Assembly: GCA_937895345.1 (NCBI GenBank)
Contig: CALAWP010000048.1
Coordinates: 1 to 60,953 of the forward strand
Source: an uncultured Paenibacillus sp.
GTDB taxonomy: Bacteria; Bacillota; Bacilli; Paenibacillales; Paenibacillaceae
Direction: 5' to 3'
Length of the DNA stretch: 60,953 nt
Part shown: positions 33,904-42,941 of the stretch, piece by piece
How the letters are laid out: every line of letters starts with the position of its first letter
Position numbering within the stretch: position 1 is the first letter of the stretch
The notes under the pieces: generated by a model
What the model was told of the DNA's origin: nothing
Seen by the model: only the letters and a program-made list of their open reading frames with translations
Database searches by the model: none
Translations under genes and position numbers: made by a program

Positions 33904-34665
33904 TCAGACGCCTTTTTTGTTGCCCCATACCCAGGTATGCAGCTGCGGCAGCACGTATACCCGCTTCAGCGACTCGTCGGCCATCGTGCGTTCGATCAGC
34001 CATTCGTAGCGCCGCACCAAATACGGGAGCATGCGCTCCGGTTCCGTCTCCGTCAAGTTGCCGTTGCCGGCCTGCAAATAAAACGGCACGTCCGGATAGC
34101 GGTCGCGCACCTTTTTGGCGTAAGCCAGATCTTCTTCGTCGAAGACGACCACCTTCAGGCAAAAGGCGCGGCTGCCGGCCGGTGCGGACGGGCTCGGCGG
34201 GGCGGCACCGGATAGTTTCGCGACGATGTCGTCGAGAACGGCCCAGTCGGTCGTCATGCCGGAGCTCGGCGGCTTGGGCGACAGCGTCATATCGTCGATG
34301 TCGGCGAACCAAGGCTGCCAGCGGCTGCCTTGCGTCTCCAGCGCCACGCGCAGGCCGCGCTCGTGCAGAAGCCCGATCAGCGCGCCGAGCTGCGGCAGCA
34401 GCGCCGGATTGCCTCCCGATATCGTCACATGGTCGAACGCGTTCCCGCCTGCGGCGAACAGCTCGCCGGCTATGTCGGCGGCGGTCATCAGACGGATCTC
34501 GTCCTTCGCGCTGCCGTCCCAGGTAAATGCGGAATCGCACCATGAGCATTGGTAATCGCAGCCGGCGGTGCGAACGAACATCGTCTTCCTCCCGACGACC
34601 ATCCCTTCTCCCTGCACCGTCGGACCGAAAATTTCAAGCACCGGTATTTTTTTTGCTTCAGCCAT
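33904..34665 (-). CDS. queE: 7-carboxy-7-deazaguanine synthase (radical SAM)
   Basis: The 253-residue protein has GCDYQCSWCDS, the CX3CX2C cluster with Cys36, Cys40 and Cys43, preceded by PTVQGEGMVVGRKTMFVR. HVTISGGNPALLP is the conserved SGG region. It makes CDG from the QueD product and SAM. The start overlaps the end of queD by eight bases. The insert SGAAPPSPSAPAGSRAF around residues 158-175 is loosely conserved and low in complexity. Confidence 0.94.
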   Translation of the reverse strand: MAEAKKIPVLEIFGPTVQGEGMVVGRKTMFVRTAGCDYQCSWCDSAFTWDGSAKDEIRLMTAADIAGELFAAGGNAFDHVTISGGNPALLPQLGALIGLLHERGLRVALETQGSRWQPWFADIDDMTLSPKPPSSGMTTDWAVLDDIVAKLSGAAPPSPSAPAGSRAFCLKVVVFDEEDLAYAKKVRDRYPDVPFYLQAGNGNLTETEPERMLPYLVRRYEWLIERTMADESLKRVYVLPQLHTWVWGNKKGV

Positions 34666-35104
34666 GGTCCGCCGCCTTCCGCTTCGGACGATAGACGCAA
34701 TAGCTCGTCGGCGTTTCCCTCAGAAACACCTGCAGGCATTGCGGCCGGTTCGGCATCGTATCCAAATATCGCTGCACGATTTCGGCGATCGTCCGCGCAA
34801 CGACTTCCGTCGTCGGAAACCGGTCGGAATCGCCGGCGGAGAAGCTTTCCGCATCGTCATTCAGCACCGTATGGTCGAAGCGGTCGTGGATCAGCCGCTT
34901 CACGACGGCGAAATTGACGAGAAATCCCGTCTCGTCCAGCTCGTCTCCCGCGATCGTCACGTTCGCGTAATACGTATGGCCGTGCAGCCGGCTGCATTGG
35001 CCCGCCGCTTCGGACGGTATGAGATGCGCCGCCGCGAATTGAAAATCTTTGTTCAGCTCGTACGCGTAATGATGCGGAATGGAAGGGTAAATTTGCTGCA
35101 GCAT
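34658..35104 (-). CDS. queD: 6-carboxy-5,6,7,8-tetrahydropterin synthase
   Basis: The 148-residue protein has zinc ligands His27 (FAAAHLIP), His41 and His43 (RLHGHTYY) and the catalytic Cys37 (GQCSR). FDHTVLND provides the catalytic Asp-His pair. It converts 7,8-dihydroneopterin triphosphate to the carboxytetrahydropterin. The ATG shares one base with the queC TAA stop, so translation is coupled. Its own start has AAGGGGGG upstream. Confidence 0.95.
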   Translation of the reverse strand: MLQQIYPSIPHHYAYELNKDFQFAAAHLIPSEAAGQCSRLHGHTYYANVTIAGDELDETGFLVNFAVVKRLIHDRFDHTVLNDDAESFSAGDSDRFPTTEVVARTIAEIVQRYLDTMPNRPQCLQVFLRETPTSYCVYRPKRKAADHG

Positions 35105-35769
35105 TATCGCACGCCCCCCTTCGTCCGTTCCGCCAAATACGCATGAAGTCCTTGGCTGCGAAGCTTGCACGCGGGGCATTCGCCGCAGCCGTCCGCTTGG
35201 ATCCCGTTATAGCAGGTCAGCGTGCGCTCGCGGACGAAATCGAAAGCGCCCAGCTCATCCGCCAGCTTCCACGTTTCGGCTTTGTTCAGCCACATCAGCG
35301 GCGTATGGATCACGAAAGCGTAATCCATCGACAAATTGAGCGTCACATTCAGCGATTTAATAAAAACGTCGCGGCAATCGGGATAGCCGCTGAAGTCGGT
35401 TTCGCAGACGCCCGTCACGATATGGCGGGCTCCGATGCCCTTGGCCAGCACCGCCGCGAACGACAGAAACAGCAAATTGCGCCCGTCGACGAACGTCGTC
35501 GGAAGCTCGCCCTCCTTCTGCTCGATCGCGATGTCGCCCCGCGTCAGCGCGTTGGGCGCAAGCTGGCCCAAAAGCGACATATCCAGCACATGGTGGCGAA
35601 CGCCGAGCCGGGCGGCGATATCGGCGGCGCATTCCAGCTCCAGCCGGTGGCGCTGCCCGTAATTGAACGTTACGGCCTCCACTTCGGCAAACCGCTCCTT
35701 CGCCCAGAACAGACAGGTCGTGCTGTCTTGGCCGCCGCTGAACACGACGACCGCTTTATCTTGTTTCAT
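35104..35769 (-). CDS. queC: 7-cyano-7-deazaguanine synthase
   Basis: The 221-residue enzyme makes preQ0 from CDG, ammonia and ATP. FSGGQDSTTCLFWA is the PP-loop ATP motif near residue 10. The C-terminal CGECPACKLRSQGL holds the zinc cysteines. The start at 35769 (MKQDK) was chosen because GAGGAGG is at the usual distance, while the ATG three codons upstream abuts it. First gene of the que operon, behind a preQ1 riboswitch. Confidence 0.95.
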   Translation of the reverse strand: MKQDKAVVVFSGGQDSTTCLFWAKERFAEVEAVTFNYGQRHRLELECAADIAARLGVRHHVLDMSLLGQLAPNALTRGDIAIEQKEGELPTTFVDGRNLLFLSFAAVLAKGIGARHIVTGVCETDFSGYPDCRDVFIKSLNVTLNLSMDYAFVIHTPLMWLNKAETWKLADELGAFDFVRERTLTCYNGIQADGCGECPACKLRSQGLHAYLAERTKGGVR

Positions 35770-35879
35770 GACATCCATTCCTCCTCAGATGAGAAGACGG
35801 AGCTATTCGCGAATATCGGCTGACGATTCAAAAAGGGAACGGCGCCCGCACACCCAAAATCGGTACGCAAGCGCCGAAC

Positions 35880-35919
35880 GCAAAAAAACGACGATGTTCC
35901 ATAAACGATCGTTTCGTTT
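35880..35919 (-). terminator. Expression platform of the preQ1 riboswitch
   Basis: On the minus strand AAAAACGA, which overlaps the 3-prime edge of the aptamer, can pair with TCGTTTTT, followed by further T. An inner AAACGATCGTTT palindrome lies between the arms. Ligand binding to the aptamer would be expected to influence this terminator and so control queC transcription. Confidence 0.5.
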
Positions 35920-35953
35920 TTAGTTTTTTATAGAGGGAGTTCGCGAACCTCTC
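35920..35953 (-). ncRNA. preQ1-I riboswitch aptamer
   Basis: On the minus strand AGAGGTTCGCGAACTCCCTC continues into TATAAAAAACTAA. AGAGG/CCTCT form stem P1, and the A-rich tail AAAAAACTAA makes the pseudoknot, as in the type I preQ1 aptamer. It lies about 150 bases upstream of queC, the usual regulated gene. Confidence 0.88.
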
Positions 35954-36057
35954 CCGGCCGATCCGTCCACGACAAGCTCCGCCGGATTTCTTCTTCAATT
36001 GTTCATCCGTACTATAGCACAGGCGGCGAGGATTGGGAATAGGAAATCGGGCGCCGG

Positions 36058-37164
36058 CTAATTTTTCAAGTACAGATGAAACGGCGGAAGCATAAGCTCG
36101 CGCACGCCTTCGACGACAAGCGACGCGATGGCAAGGGCGCCGGCCTCCTGGAAGTGGGTGTCGTCCTCCATTCCTTCGGGGAGACTCATAAATTCGCCGG
36201 GATAAGCCCATACGAACAGCGCCTTGGACGGCTCCGGGCCGTACCGTTCATACAGCGCCCTGCTCTTCTCGGCAAGATCGATGAGAGGCACGTCCAGCTC
36301 GGCGGCCAGCTCCTTCATGGCGGGAATGTAATCGCCGTGCGTATCGATAATGCGCCCCTGTCCGTCAAACTTGCGCCGATGCATCGGCGTAATGAGCAGC
36401 GGATGCGCCTGCCGCGCTCTCGCTTCCTTAATATAGACGCCAAGCTTCTCCTTGTACGACGTATACGGATCCGTCGCCCGCTCCTTGTCCGGCTTGCTGT
36501 CGTTATGCCCGAACTGAATCCACAGATGGTCGCCGGGTCTGATCTGCTCCAGAATGGCCGCCAGCCTGCCCTCGTCGATAAAGCTTCGGGAGCTGCGGCC
36601 CGATTTGGCATGGTTGTCGACGGCCGCCTCCGCCTTGAAAAACAGCGGCAGCATCTGCCCCCAGCCCGCATACGGAAACGTCTCCTGATCGGTCACCGTC
36701 GAGTCGCCGGCCAAAAATACGGTAAAGGCCTGCCGCGCCTCGGTGATGACAAGGGAATTGATGCGCGGCGCGATGCCGCCGAACGAAAGCCGCAGCTTCC
36801 CGTCCGTCACCTTGACCGTAAACGAATGCGCCGCATATTGTCCGGCCGTCGTCGCCGCCTTGCGCACTACGTGCCGACGCGGGCCGTACGTTACCGAAGT
36901 GATCGTCGGAGCGATGGCGTCTCCCATCGTCATCGCGACGTTGTACAGGCCGTTCGGCAGGTCGACGGCGAACGCCGCCTCCAGCGGAATGCAGAACGCG
37001 CTCTGCAGCCGGTCTCCTTCTCCCCGGTCGCGCGAGGAGACGCGCCCCCCTTCCTCAAAGCCGTAGCCGAGCTCTTTCGAATAGAGCGTATCCGGCAGCA
37101 CCTGGACGTAAGGAGCGGCGGGAGGAGATCCGACCCCGAAATCGAAATAATAACCAGCCGTCAT
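36058..37164 (-). CDS. Rhamnogalacturonan acetylesterase-like SGNH hydrolase
   Basis: The 368-residue protein has a beta-rich N-terminal region (about residues 1-145) resembling a carbohydrate-binding domain and a C-terminal SGNH/GDSL hydrolase. VFLAGDSTVTDQE carries the nucleophilic serine; IQFGHNDSKPD gives block III with Gly-x-Asn-Asp, and DDTHFQEAGA the Asp-His pair. This resembles RhgT/YesT enzymes that remove acetyl groups from pectin. No signal peptide is evident, so substrates may be imported oligosaccharides. It fits the rhamnose genes 2 kb further on. Confidence 0.82.
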   Translation of the reverse strand: MTAGYYFDFGVGSPPAAPYVQVLPDTLYSKELGYGFEEGGRVSSRDRGEGDRLQSAFCIPLEAAFAVDLPNGLYNVAMTMGDAIAPTITSVTYGPRRHVVRKAATTAGQYAAHSFTVKVTDGKLRLSFGGIAPRINSLVITEARQAFTVFLAGDSTVTDQETFPYAGWGQMLPLFFKAEAAVDNHAKSGRSSRSFIDEGRLAAILEQIRPGDHLWIQFGHNDSKPDKERATDPYTSYKEKLGVYIKEARARQAHPLLITPMHRRKFDGQGRIIDTHGDYIPAMKELAAELDVPLIDLAEKSRALYERYGPEPSKALFVWAYPGEFMSLPEGMEDDTHFQEAGALAIASLVVEGVRELMLPPFHLYLKN

Positions 37165-37376
37165 CTTGCAAACCCCTTTCTCTATTTTCCTGTAAAAAAT
37201 ACCGGCAGCAGTGCCTTATTGCTAGAATAACAAAGAATGATCGCATAACCAGCGAAATATTCGGTTTTTTTGTTCAAAAAAGAGACTTTCCTCGCGGAGC
37301 ACGAAGCGATTCAGGTCCGAGCGGCGGCGGCGCTCCGTCCGAGTCCCGCTGCGGATAGGCGGACTTGGCCCCGCAT

Positions 37377-37405
37377 TTGCCGTTGTAACCGGATTTCCGT
37401 ATACT
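37377..37405 (+). promoter_or_regulatory. Predicted promoter of the J-like/solute-binding fusion gene
   Basis: TTGCCG (37377-37382) and TATACT (37400-37405) are spaced by 17 bases, about 45 bases upstream of the GTG start. Confidence 0.45.
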
Positions 37406-37450
37406 AAGTATATATAGCAATATAGACAAACGGACTAACGAGGTGACACC

Positions 37451-38386
37451 GTGGAAGAGTTGAAACAAGCCTTTGCCGCGCTGGGTCTGGACGAAACGGC
37501 CAGCAAGGAAGAAGTGGAGAAGCGCTACTCCTTGCTTCTCAAGCGTCATCGGGCCAGAGAAAAGGCGCTCGGAAATGAAAGCGCAAACGAAGCGGACCGC
37601 GAACAGTTTGCCCGCGTGACGGAAGCGTACCGGTACATCCTCTCGTACGAAGAGCGGAAATATACGGAAGAATTCAACCAGCAGGAATACGGCAAATACC
37701 GGAATATGGCCGGCACGGCCCAGAAGCTGGATCATTACTGGCGCTATTACAAATATCATACATTGGGAGCGGTCGCGCTTCTCGCCCTTATCATTTACGG
37801 CATTGTCAGCTACGTCGATCACCGCGAGCATCAAAAATATTTGGCCAGCCTGCCGCCCGTCGACGTGACGGTATCGTTTATGGGCACGTTTATGGAAAAT
37901 ACCGAAGCGGAGGGCGGCAAGAAGGATCACCGGGACGAAAACGGAAACTTCGCGCTGGCCCGGGCGATGCTTCCAAGCTTTCCCGATTGGAAGCGGATCG
38001 AAACCGACATCGTCTTCGTGCCGCAGGACGAAGCCAGCCAATTCGCCTATTTGCAGAAGGCGGCGGTCATGCTGTTCTCCGAAAGCCCGGACATCTACAT
38101 GATGGACCGCTTCATGTTCGAATGGATCGGCCGGCAGAACGTGCTTCTCCCGCTGGACGACAAGCCCTCGCTCGCTTCCCTCGGCAAGGACGGGCTGGCG
38201 GTCAGGCTGGCGACGGAAGAATTCCCCGAAGCCAAAATTTACGGCTACGATCTCGCGAAGTCGCGTCTGGGCCAAGCGCTTCCGATTTGGGGCCCAGGGG
38301 AGCTCATCGTCGGCATCCGCGCCAATGCCGCCAATCCGGACAAGGCGCTCCAGTTTATCGAGACGTTTCTGAAGACGGCGCCTTAA
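37451..38386 (+). CDS. J-domain-like / membrane / solute-binding-like fusion protein
   Basis: This 311-residue protein starts with GTG after GAGGTG. Residues 1-70 look like a DnaJ J-domain (LDETASKEEVEKRYSLLLKRH then EAYRYILSYEER), but the HPD tripeptide needed to stimulate Hsp70 is absent. A transmembrane helix follows at about 103-122. The rest, which would be outside the cell, resembles an extracellular solute-binding domain, ending IVGIRANAANPDKALQFIETFL. The combination is unusual; no function is assigned. It is followed by a strong terminator. Confidence 0.65.
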   Translation: MEELKQAFAALGLDETASKEEVEKRYSLLLKRHRAREKALGNESANEADREQFARVTEAYRYILSYEERKYTEEFNQQEYGKYRNMAGTAQKLDHYWRYYKYHTLGAVALLALIIYGIVSYVDHREHQKYLASLPPVDVTVSFMGTFMENTEAEGGKKDHRDENGNFALARAMLPSFPDWKRIETDIVFVPQDEASQFAYLQKAAVMLFSESPDIYMMDRFMFEWIGRQNVLLPLDDKPSLASLGKDGLAVRLATEEFPEAKIYGYDLAKSRLGQALPIWGPGELIVGIRANAANPDKALQFIETFLKTAP

Positions 38387-38428
38387 GCCGCGGCGAAATC
38401 GAGCTTAGGGAGCCGCCTCATCCAACCG

Positions 38429-38474
38429 ACAAAGGCCGGGCTCAAGGGACATCCCCTTGGCTCGACCTTTTTTT
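38429..38474 (+). terminator. Rho-independent terminator after the J-like fusion gene
   Basis: AAAGG(CC)GGGCTCAAGGG pairs imperfectly with CCCCTTGGCTCGACCTTT, followed by a run of T. Confidence 0.7.
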
Positions 38475-38578
38475 TATTGGAATAAATATTCATATAAATC
38501 ATTATTGGAAAAATATTTTATATCATGTTAGCCTTCAAGATGTATCCAAATCTATGAATGAGAGGCTGGCGACAAACG

Positions 38579-39034
38579 ATGAATGTAAAGTTCGAAACGA
38601 TTCCGGAATACCGCATCGCGTATGTAAGGCAGACGGGGCCGTACGGTCCCGCCAACCGACAAGCCATGGAGAAATTAAAGCAATGGGCCGGCGAAAAAAA
38701 GCTGCTCACGGAGTCGGCCATCCTGTTCGGCATTCCGCAAGACAATCCCGATACGACGCCGCCGGCGAACTGCAGGTACGATGCCTGCATCGTCCTGTCC
38801 CCTGACTTTCCAATCGGGGACGGAATGTGCGAATGCACGCTGCCCGGCGGAAAATATGCAATTATCCAAATCCGGCATACGGCGGAAGACGTTCAAAGAG
38901 CATGGGCCGACCTGTTTCCGGCGTTGCGCGGCGGCGGCTATCAAATGGACAACAAACCGATATTGGAAAGATATATCGGCGAGTTGCTCGACCATGATCT
39001 TTGCGAATTATGCGTGCCTGTCAAAGCGCTGTAG
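38579..39034 (+). CDS. GyrI-like small-molecule-binding domain protein
   Basis: The 151-residue protein begins MNVKFETIPEYRIAYVRQTGPYG, which is the start of a GyrI-like (SbmC/AraC effector-binding) domain, and contains YDACIVLSPDF and GGKYAIIQIRHTAEDV. The domain binds amphipathic small molecules in multidrug sensors; free versions include the gyrase inhibitor SbmC. No DNA-binding part is present. Role here unknown. The upstream AGAGAGG is a weak ribosome binding site. Confidence 0.8.
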   Translation: MNVKFETIPEYRIAYVRQTGPYGPANRQAMEKLKQWAGEKKLLTESAILFGIPQDNPDTTPPANCRYDACIVLSPDFPIGDGMCECTLPGGKYAIIQIRHTAEDVQRAWADLFPALRGGGYQMDNKPILERYIGELLDHDLCELCVPVKAL

Positions 39035-39058
39035 CGCAGCGCCTGCCACGCGGTCCCG

Positions 39059-39114
39059 CCGTCCGCTTCGCGCTTCCCCATCCGGCTTAACCGGGAAAGC
39101 GCGGGAGCGGACGG
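39059..39114. terminator. Inverted repeat between gyrI-like and lutC genes
   Basis: CCGTCCGCT...CGCGCTTCCC pairs with GGGAAAGCGCG...AGCGGACGG. It begins at the lutC stop and lies between convergent genes; a T-run is lacking. Confidence 0.45.
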
Positions 39115-39873
39115 CTACCCGACCAGCAAGGCGTATACGACGCCCGGGCCGTGCACGCCGATCGTCAGATCGTTCTCGATGTCGGAGGAACGGCTCGGGC
39201 CGGATATAAAGTGGATGCCCGCCGGCAGCGCCTCGCGTCCCGCCCCGTCGAAGCGGGTCAGCACCTCGCCCAGCCGCGTCGCCAGACGCTCCACCGGAAT
39301 AATAATGAAAAGCACGGTGGGCAGCAGGCTGACGGAACGGCCCTTCTCCTTGGCCGACAGCACGGCGACGGAACCCGTATAGGCGACGGCGTAATCGGCC
39401 TGCACGATGCCGAAGTCGGCCTGCGCCGCCTGCGCTTTCCACCGCTTTGCCGCTTCGCCGCTTCCCGCGTCGGTCTCCGCGCCGCGGTTCCAGACGGCGA
39501 TCTCCGCGCCGGGCAGCGCCTCTTCGAGCCGAAGCGCCTCCAGCGCCGGTTCGTCCTGGCGCACTATATATTTGGCGCTCATTTCGTCCGCCTTGGCGGC
39601 GATAAACGCCCCGGCTTCCTCCAGATTCGCCAGCCGCGCCGTATGCCCTCCCACCGACAGGAAGTTGTCGGCAAAACCTTTGATCCGCTCCTCCAGCGTC
39701 CACTCCGTCGCTTTCCAGAACTCCGGAGCGCCGCGATAAGGCTGCGGCGGCTTCTCCCGCAGGCGCGCATGGCCGAGACGGCCGGCGATATGATTCATAA
39801 ACTTCTCCTGCTTCGCCCGGGATTGTTCCTCCAGCCGGGCCAGCCACTGCCGATGCGTATCCGAATCAGCCAT
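39115..39873 (-). CDS. lutC: Lactate utilisation protein LutC (LUD domain)
   Basis: The 252-residue protein has the LUD domain: SVGGHTARLANLEEAGAFI, VVPTGSVA-like AVAYTGSVAVLSAKEKGRSVSLLP and GPGVVYALLVG at the end. With LutA and LutB it oxidises L-lactate to pyruvate. The ATG overlaps the end of lutB by eight bases. Third gene of lutABC, sitting downstream of the rhamnose genes on the same strand. Confidence 0.93.
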   Translation of the reverse strand: MADSDTHRQWLARLEEQSRAKQEKFMNHIAGRLGHARLREKPPQPYRGAPEFWKATEWTLEERIKGFADNFLSVGGHTARLANLEEAGAFIAAKADEMSAKYIVRQDEPALEALRLEEALPGAEIAVWNRGAETDAGSGEAAKRWKAQAAQADFGIVQADYAVAYTGSVAVLSAKEKGRSVSLLPTVLFIIIPVERLATRLGEVLTRFDGAGREALPAGIHFISGPSRSSDIENDLTIGVHGPGVVYALLVG

Positions 39874-41389
39874 GTCCGCCGCCTCCTTTGCCTTTGCCGC
39901 TGCCGGCCGCGCGGGCGGCTTCCTCCATCCGCTTGCGCACGGCGGGGTCCAGTTCCCGCAGCCCTTCGGCCAGCTCCCGTTCCAGCGTCGGCCACCGGTC
40001 GCGGAAGGAGCGCTTCGGCAGGCTCGGCGTGACGCGGTACGTGTTCCAGCCCTTCAGCGGGCCGAGCTTCGTGCGGATAACGCCGCCGCGCACGACCAGC
40101 TTCTGCCCCAGCTTGCCCAGCCTCATTATGCCGCCGAGCCGCTTGGCGTCGCCCATAACGGCCGCGAAGCCGCCCATGCCGGCCGACTCCAGCTTGTTGC
40201 CGTAGCCGGCCTCGACCTTGCGCCGCCGGAGGTATACCAGCATGTCGTGCAGCGGAATTTTGACGGGACATGCCTCGTAGCAAGCGCCGCACAAGCTGGA
40301 CGCGTTGGCGATATCGTCCCACTCCGCCACGTTCGATTTCAGCGACGGCGTCAGCACCGCGCCGATCGGCCCGCTGTACGTGCTGCCGTAGGCGTGGCCG
40401 CCGATATGCCGGTATACCGGACAGGCGTTCAGGCAGGCGCCGCAGCGGATGCAGTTGAGCAGCTCCTGAAACTCGGGATCGCCGAGCTGCAGCGAACGGC
40501 CGTTGTCGACGATGATAATGTGCATCTCCTCGGGACCGTCCGCATCCTCGGAGCGTCGGGGACCGGTAATGCCGGACATGTACATCGTCAGCTTTTGCCC
40601 CGTCGCGGAACGCGGCAGCAGCGTCGCCATCACTTCAAGATCTTCCCAGGAAGGGATAATCCGTTCCATGCCCATCAGCGTAATTTGCGTCCGCGGCACG
40701 GTGCTGACCATGCGGGCGTTGCCTTCGTTCTCGAACAGCACCATCGAGCCCGTCTCCGCAATGGCAAAGTTGCAGCCGGTCATGCCGATGTCCGCCTCCA
40801 GAAACTTCTCGCGCAGCTTCTTGCGCACGAAGCCCGCCAGCGCGGTCGTATCCGGCGGCAGCTCGTAGCCCGCCTCCTTGGACAGCAGCTCCGCGATTTG
40901 ATGCCGGTTTTTGTGAATGGCCGGAATGACGATATGCGAAGGCATCTCGCCCGCCAGCTGAATGATATATTCGCCGAGGTCGGTTTCCACCGCCTCCACG
41001 CCGATCGATTCCAGCGCGTGGTTCAAATGCAGCTCCTCCGTCACCATCGACTTCGATTTGACGACGGACTTCGCCCCGGCATGCTCGGCGATGTCCAGCG
41101 ACAGCCGGACCGCCTCCTCCGCCGTTTCCGCAAAATGAACATGCACGCCGTTCGCGCGCGCATTGTCCGCAAACAGATTCAAATAATAGTCCAGATGCGC
41201 GATCGTATGAAGCCGGATCGCCCGGCCGCGCTCGCGCCACTCTTCCCAGTTGCCGTGCTCCTCGGAAGCCTTCTTTTTGCCGCCGCGTAGCCTTTCGGTC
41301 GTAAAGCGGACCGCCTTGCGCAAAAATTCGTCGTTCAGCGCCAGCTCCGCTCTTTCCTTGACCGTATGTGCCGCCCGTCCCGCGCTCAT
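39866..41389 (-). CDS. lutB: Lactate utilisation protein LutB (iron-sulfur, LUD)
   Basis: The 507-residue protein has an N-terminal LUD-type part (SKSMVTEELHLN, ETDLGEYIIQLAGE) and two 4Fe-4S motifs, CIRCGACLNACPVYRHIGGH and SLCGACYEACPVKIPLHDML. It transfers electrons from lactate with LutA. The ATG at 41389 overlaps the lutA stop as ATGA. A glycine- and lysine-rich tail ends the protein. Length fits the family. Confidence 0.94.
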   Translation of the reverse strand: MSAGRAAHTVKERAELALNDEFLRKAVRFTTERLRGGKKKASEEHGNWEEWRERGRAIRLHTIAHLDYYLNLFADNARANGVHVHFAETAEEAVRLSLDIAEHAGAKSVVKSKSMVTEELHLNHALESIGVEAVETDLGEYIIQLAGEMPSHIVIPAIHKNRHQIAELLSKEAGYELPPDTTALAGFVRKKLREKFLEADIGMTGCNFAIAETGSMVLFENEGNARMVSTVPRTQITLMGMERIIPSWEDLEVMATLLPRSATGQKLTMYMSGITGPRRSEDADGPEEMHIIIVDNGRSLQLGDPEFQELLNCIRCGACLNACPVYRHIGGHAYGSTYSGPIGAVLTPSLKSNVAEWDDIANASSLCGACYEACPVKIPLHDMLVYLRRRKVEAGYGNKLESAGMGGFAAVMGDAKRLGGIMRLGKLGQKLVVRGGVIRTKLGPLKGWNTYRVTPSLPKRSFRDRWPTLERELAEGLRELDPAVRKRMEEAARAAGSGKGKGGGGHG

Positions 41390-42114
41390 GCTCCCTTCAC
41401 TCCTTCGTACAGCAGCTCCGCCAGATGCATGACGCGCACCCGCTCGCCGCGGTATTGCAAGTGGCCCGCAATATTCATCAGGCAGGCCATGTCCAGCCCG
41501 ACCAGCACCTCGGCTTCCGTCTCCAGCACATGATCGGCCTTTTCCGTCACCATAGCCCCGGAAATATCGGCCATTTTCACCGCAAACGTGCCGCCGAAGC
41601 CGCAGCAATCCTCGGCAAACGGCAGCGGAACGAACTGAAGCCCCTTCACCTTGCTCATCAGCGCCATCGGCTCGTCCTTTACGCCGAGCAGGCGGCTGCC
41701 ATGGCAGGAGGGATGGTACGTCACTTTATGGGGAAAGGAAGCGCCGAGGTCGGTCACGCCAAGCACCTTCACGAGAAATTGCGCAAATTCGTACGACTTG
41801 GCCTGCAGCCGCTTCGCCCGCTCCAGCATAACCGGATCGTTCTCGAACAGCTTCGGATAATGATGAATCATGCCCGTGCACGAGCCGGAAGGCGCAATGA
41901 CGAAATCGCTGTCCTCGAACGCGTCCAGAATCGTCCGGGCCGAGGCGCGCGCCTCCTTCCAATAGCCGCTGTTGAAGGCCGGCTGCCCGCAGCACGTTTG
42001 CGCCCGCGGAAATTCCAGACGCACGCCGTACCGCGCCAGCAGACGGGCCATCGCTTCCCCTACCTGAGGGTATATCATATCGCTCAAACAAGTAATAAAC
42101 ATCGATACTTTCAT
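41386..42114 (-). CDS. lutA: Lactate utilisation protein LutA (CCG domain)
   Basis: The 242-residue protein has two cysteine-rich CCG motifs, AQTCCGQPAFNSGY and AEDCCGFGGTFAVK, and PSGSCTGMIHHYP, typical of the (Fe-S) oxidoreductase subunit. The start at 42114 follows CGGGGTGC. It is 48 bases downstream of the rhaR stop, so the lut genes may be read from the rhamnose operon. No lutR regulator is present. Confidence 0.94.
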   Translation of the reverse strand: MKVSMFITCLSDMIYPQVGEAMARLLARYGVRLEFPRAQTCCGQPAFNSGYWKEARASARTILDAFEDSDFVIAPSGSCTGMIHHYPKLFENDPVMLERAKRLQAKSYEFAQFLVKVLGVTDLGASFPHKVTYHPSCHGSRLLGVKDEPMALMSKVKGLQFVPLPFAEDCCGFGGTFAVKMADISGAMVTEKADHVLETEAEVLVGLDMACLMNIAGHLQYRGERVRVMHLAELLYEGVKGA

Positions 42115-42161
42115 AGCTGCACCCCGTTTCGGGATAAAATTCTCGCATGCCGCGAACAAAA

Positions 42162-42920
42162 CTACACGACCGTAACGCCGATGCCAAGCTCCTTCAACGC
42201 GGCCGCCGTTTCGTCCGGCAGTCCGTTGTCCGTTATAATGGCGTCCACTTCCTTCAAATCGGCCACATGCGTAAACGCCTGAATGCCGAATTTGCTGGAA
42301 TCCGCCAGCAAAATCGTCTCGTCCGCCATGCCCGCCATCCGCTGCTTGATCCTCGCCTGAAGCTCGTTCGACTCGCTGACGCCCCGTTCCAGATGAACGC
42401 CTTTGCAGGAAAGAAACGTTTTGTCCACGTGATAGGCGTCGAGCGAGCGTTCCGCAAGCGGACCGACATAGGAAAGGCTGCGGGAGGCCAGAATGCCTCC
42501 CGTGGAAATGACCTCGATCTTCTCCTTGCCGGCCAGCTCCATCGCCACCTTGATCGAATTGGTCAAGACGGTGAGCGGGATGTCCGGCAAGGAAGCCGCC
42601 ATATACCAGGCCGTCGTGCTCGCATCGAGCAAAATGCGCTCCTTCGGCCGGATCAGCTTGACGGCCTCCCTGGCGATGCGGCGCTTTTCCTCGGCAAAAG
42701 CGATTTCGCGTTCGGAATAAGGCGTCTCCGGCTGCTGCTCCTTCACGCTAACCGCGCCGCCATGGGATCGGCGCAGCCGCCCCGCCTGCTCCAGGCGGTC
42801 CAAGTCGCGGCGAATCGTCTCCTCCGTCACCTGGCAGAGCTCGCTCAGCTCCGTCACGCGAATGCTGCCTCTCTCATTGACCAGCTGCACAATATAGTCG
42901 TAACGTTCAGCAACCAGCAT
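42162..42920 (-). CDS. rhaR: DeoR-family transcriptional regulator of the rhamnose genes
   Basis: The 252-residue protein has an N-terminal DeoR helix-turn-helix (ELCQVTEETIRRDLDRLEQAG) and a DeoRC ligand domain with AYHVDKTFLSCKGVHLERG and ADSSKFGIQAFTHVADL, the sugar-phosphate-binding features. The operon position, between rhaB and lutA, parallels rhaR of Bacillus subtilis. It likely represses the rhamnose genes until rhamnulose 1-phosphate or a similar inducer binds. Confidence 0.85.
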   Translation of the reverse strand: MLVAERYDYIVQLVNERGSIRVTELSELCQVTEETIRRDLDRLEQAGRLRRSHGGAVSVKEQQPETPYSEREIAFAEEKRRIAREAVKLIRPKERILLDASTTAWYMAASLPDIPLTVLTNSIKVAMELAGKEKIEVISTGGILASRSLSYVGPLAERSLDAYHVDKTFLSCKGVHLERGVSESNELQARIKQRMAGMADETILLADSSKFGIQAFTHVADLKEVDAIITDNGLPDETAAALKELGIGVTVV

Positions 42921-42941
42921 AACTTCCCTCTTTTCCGTAAT

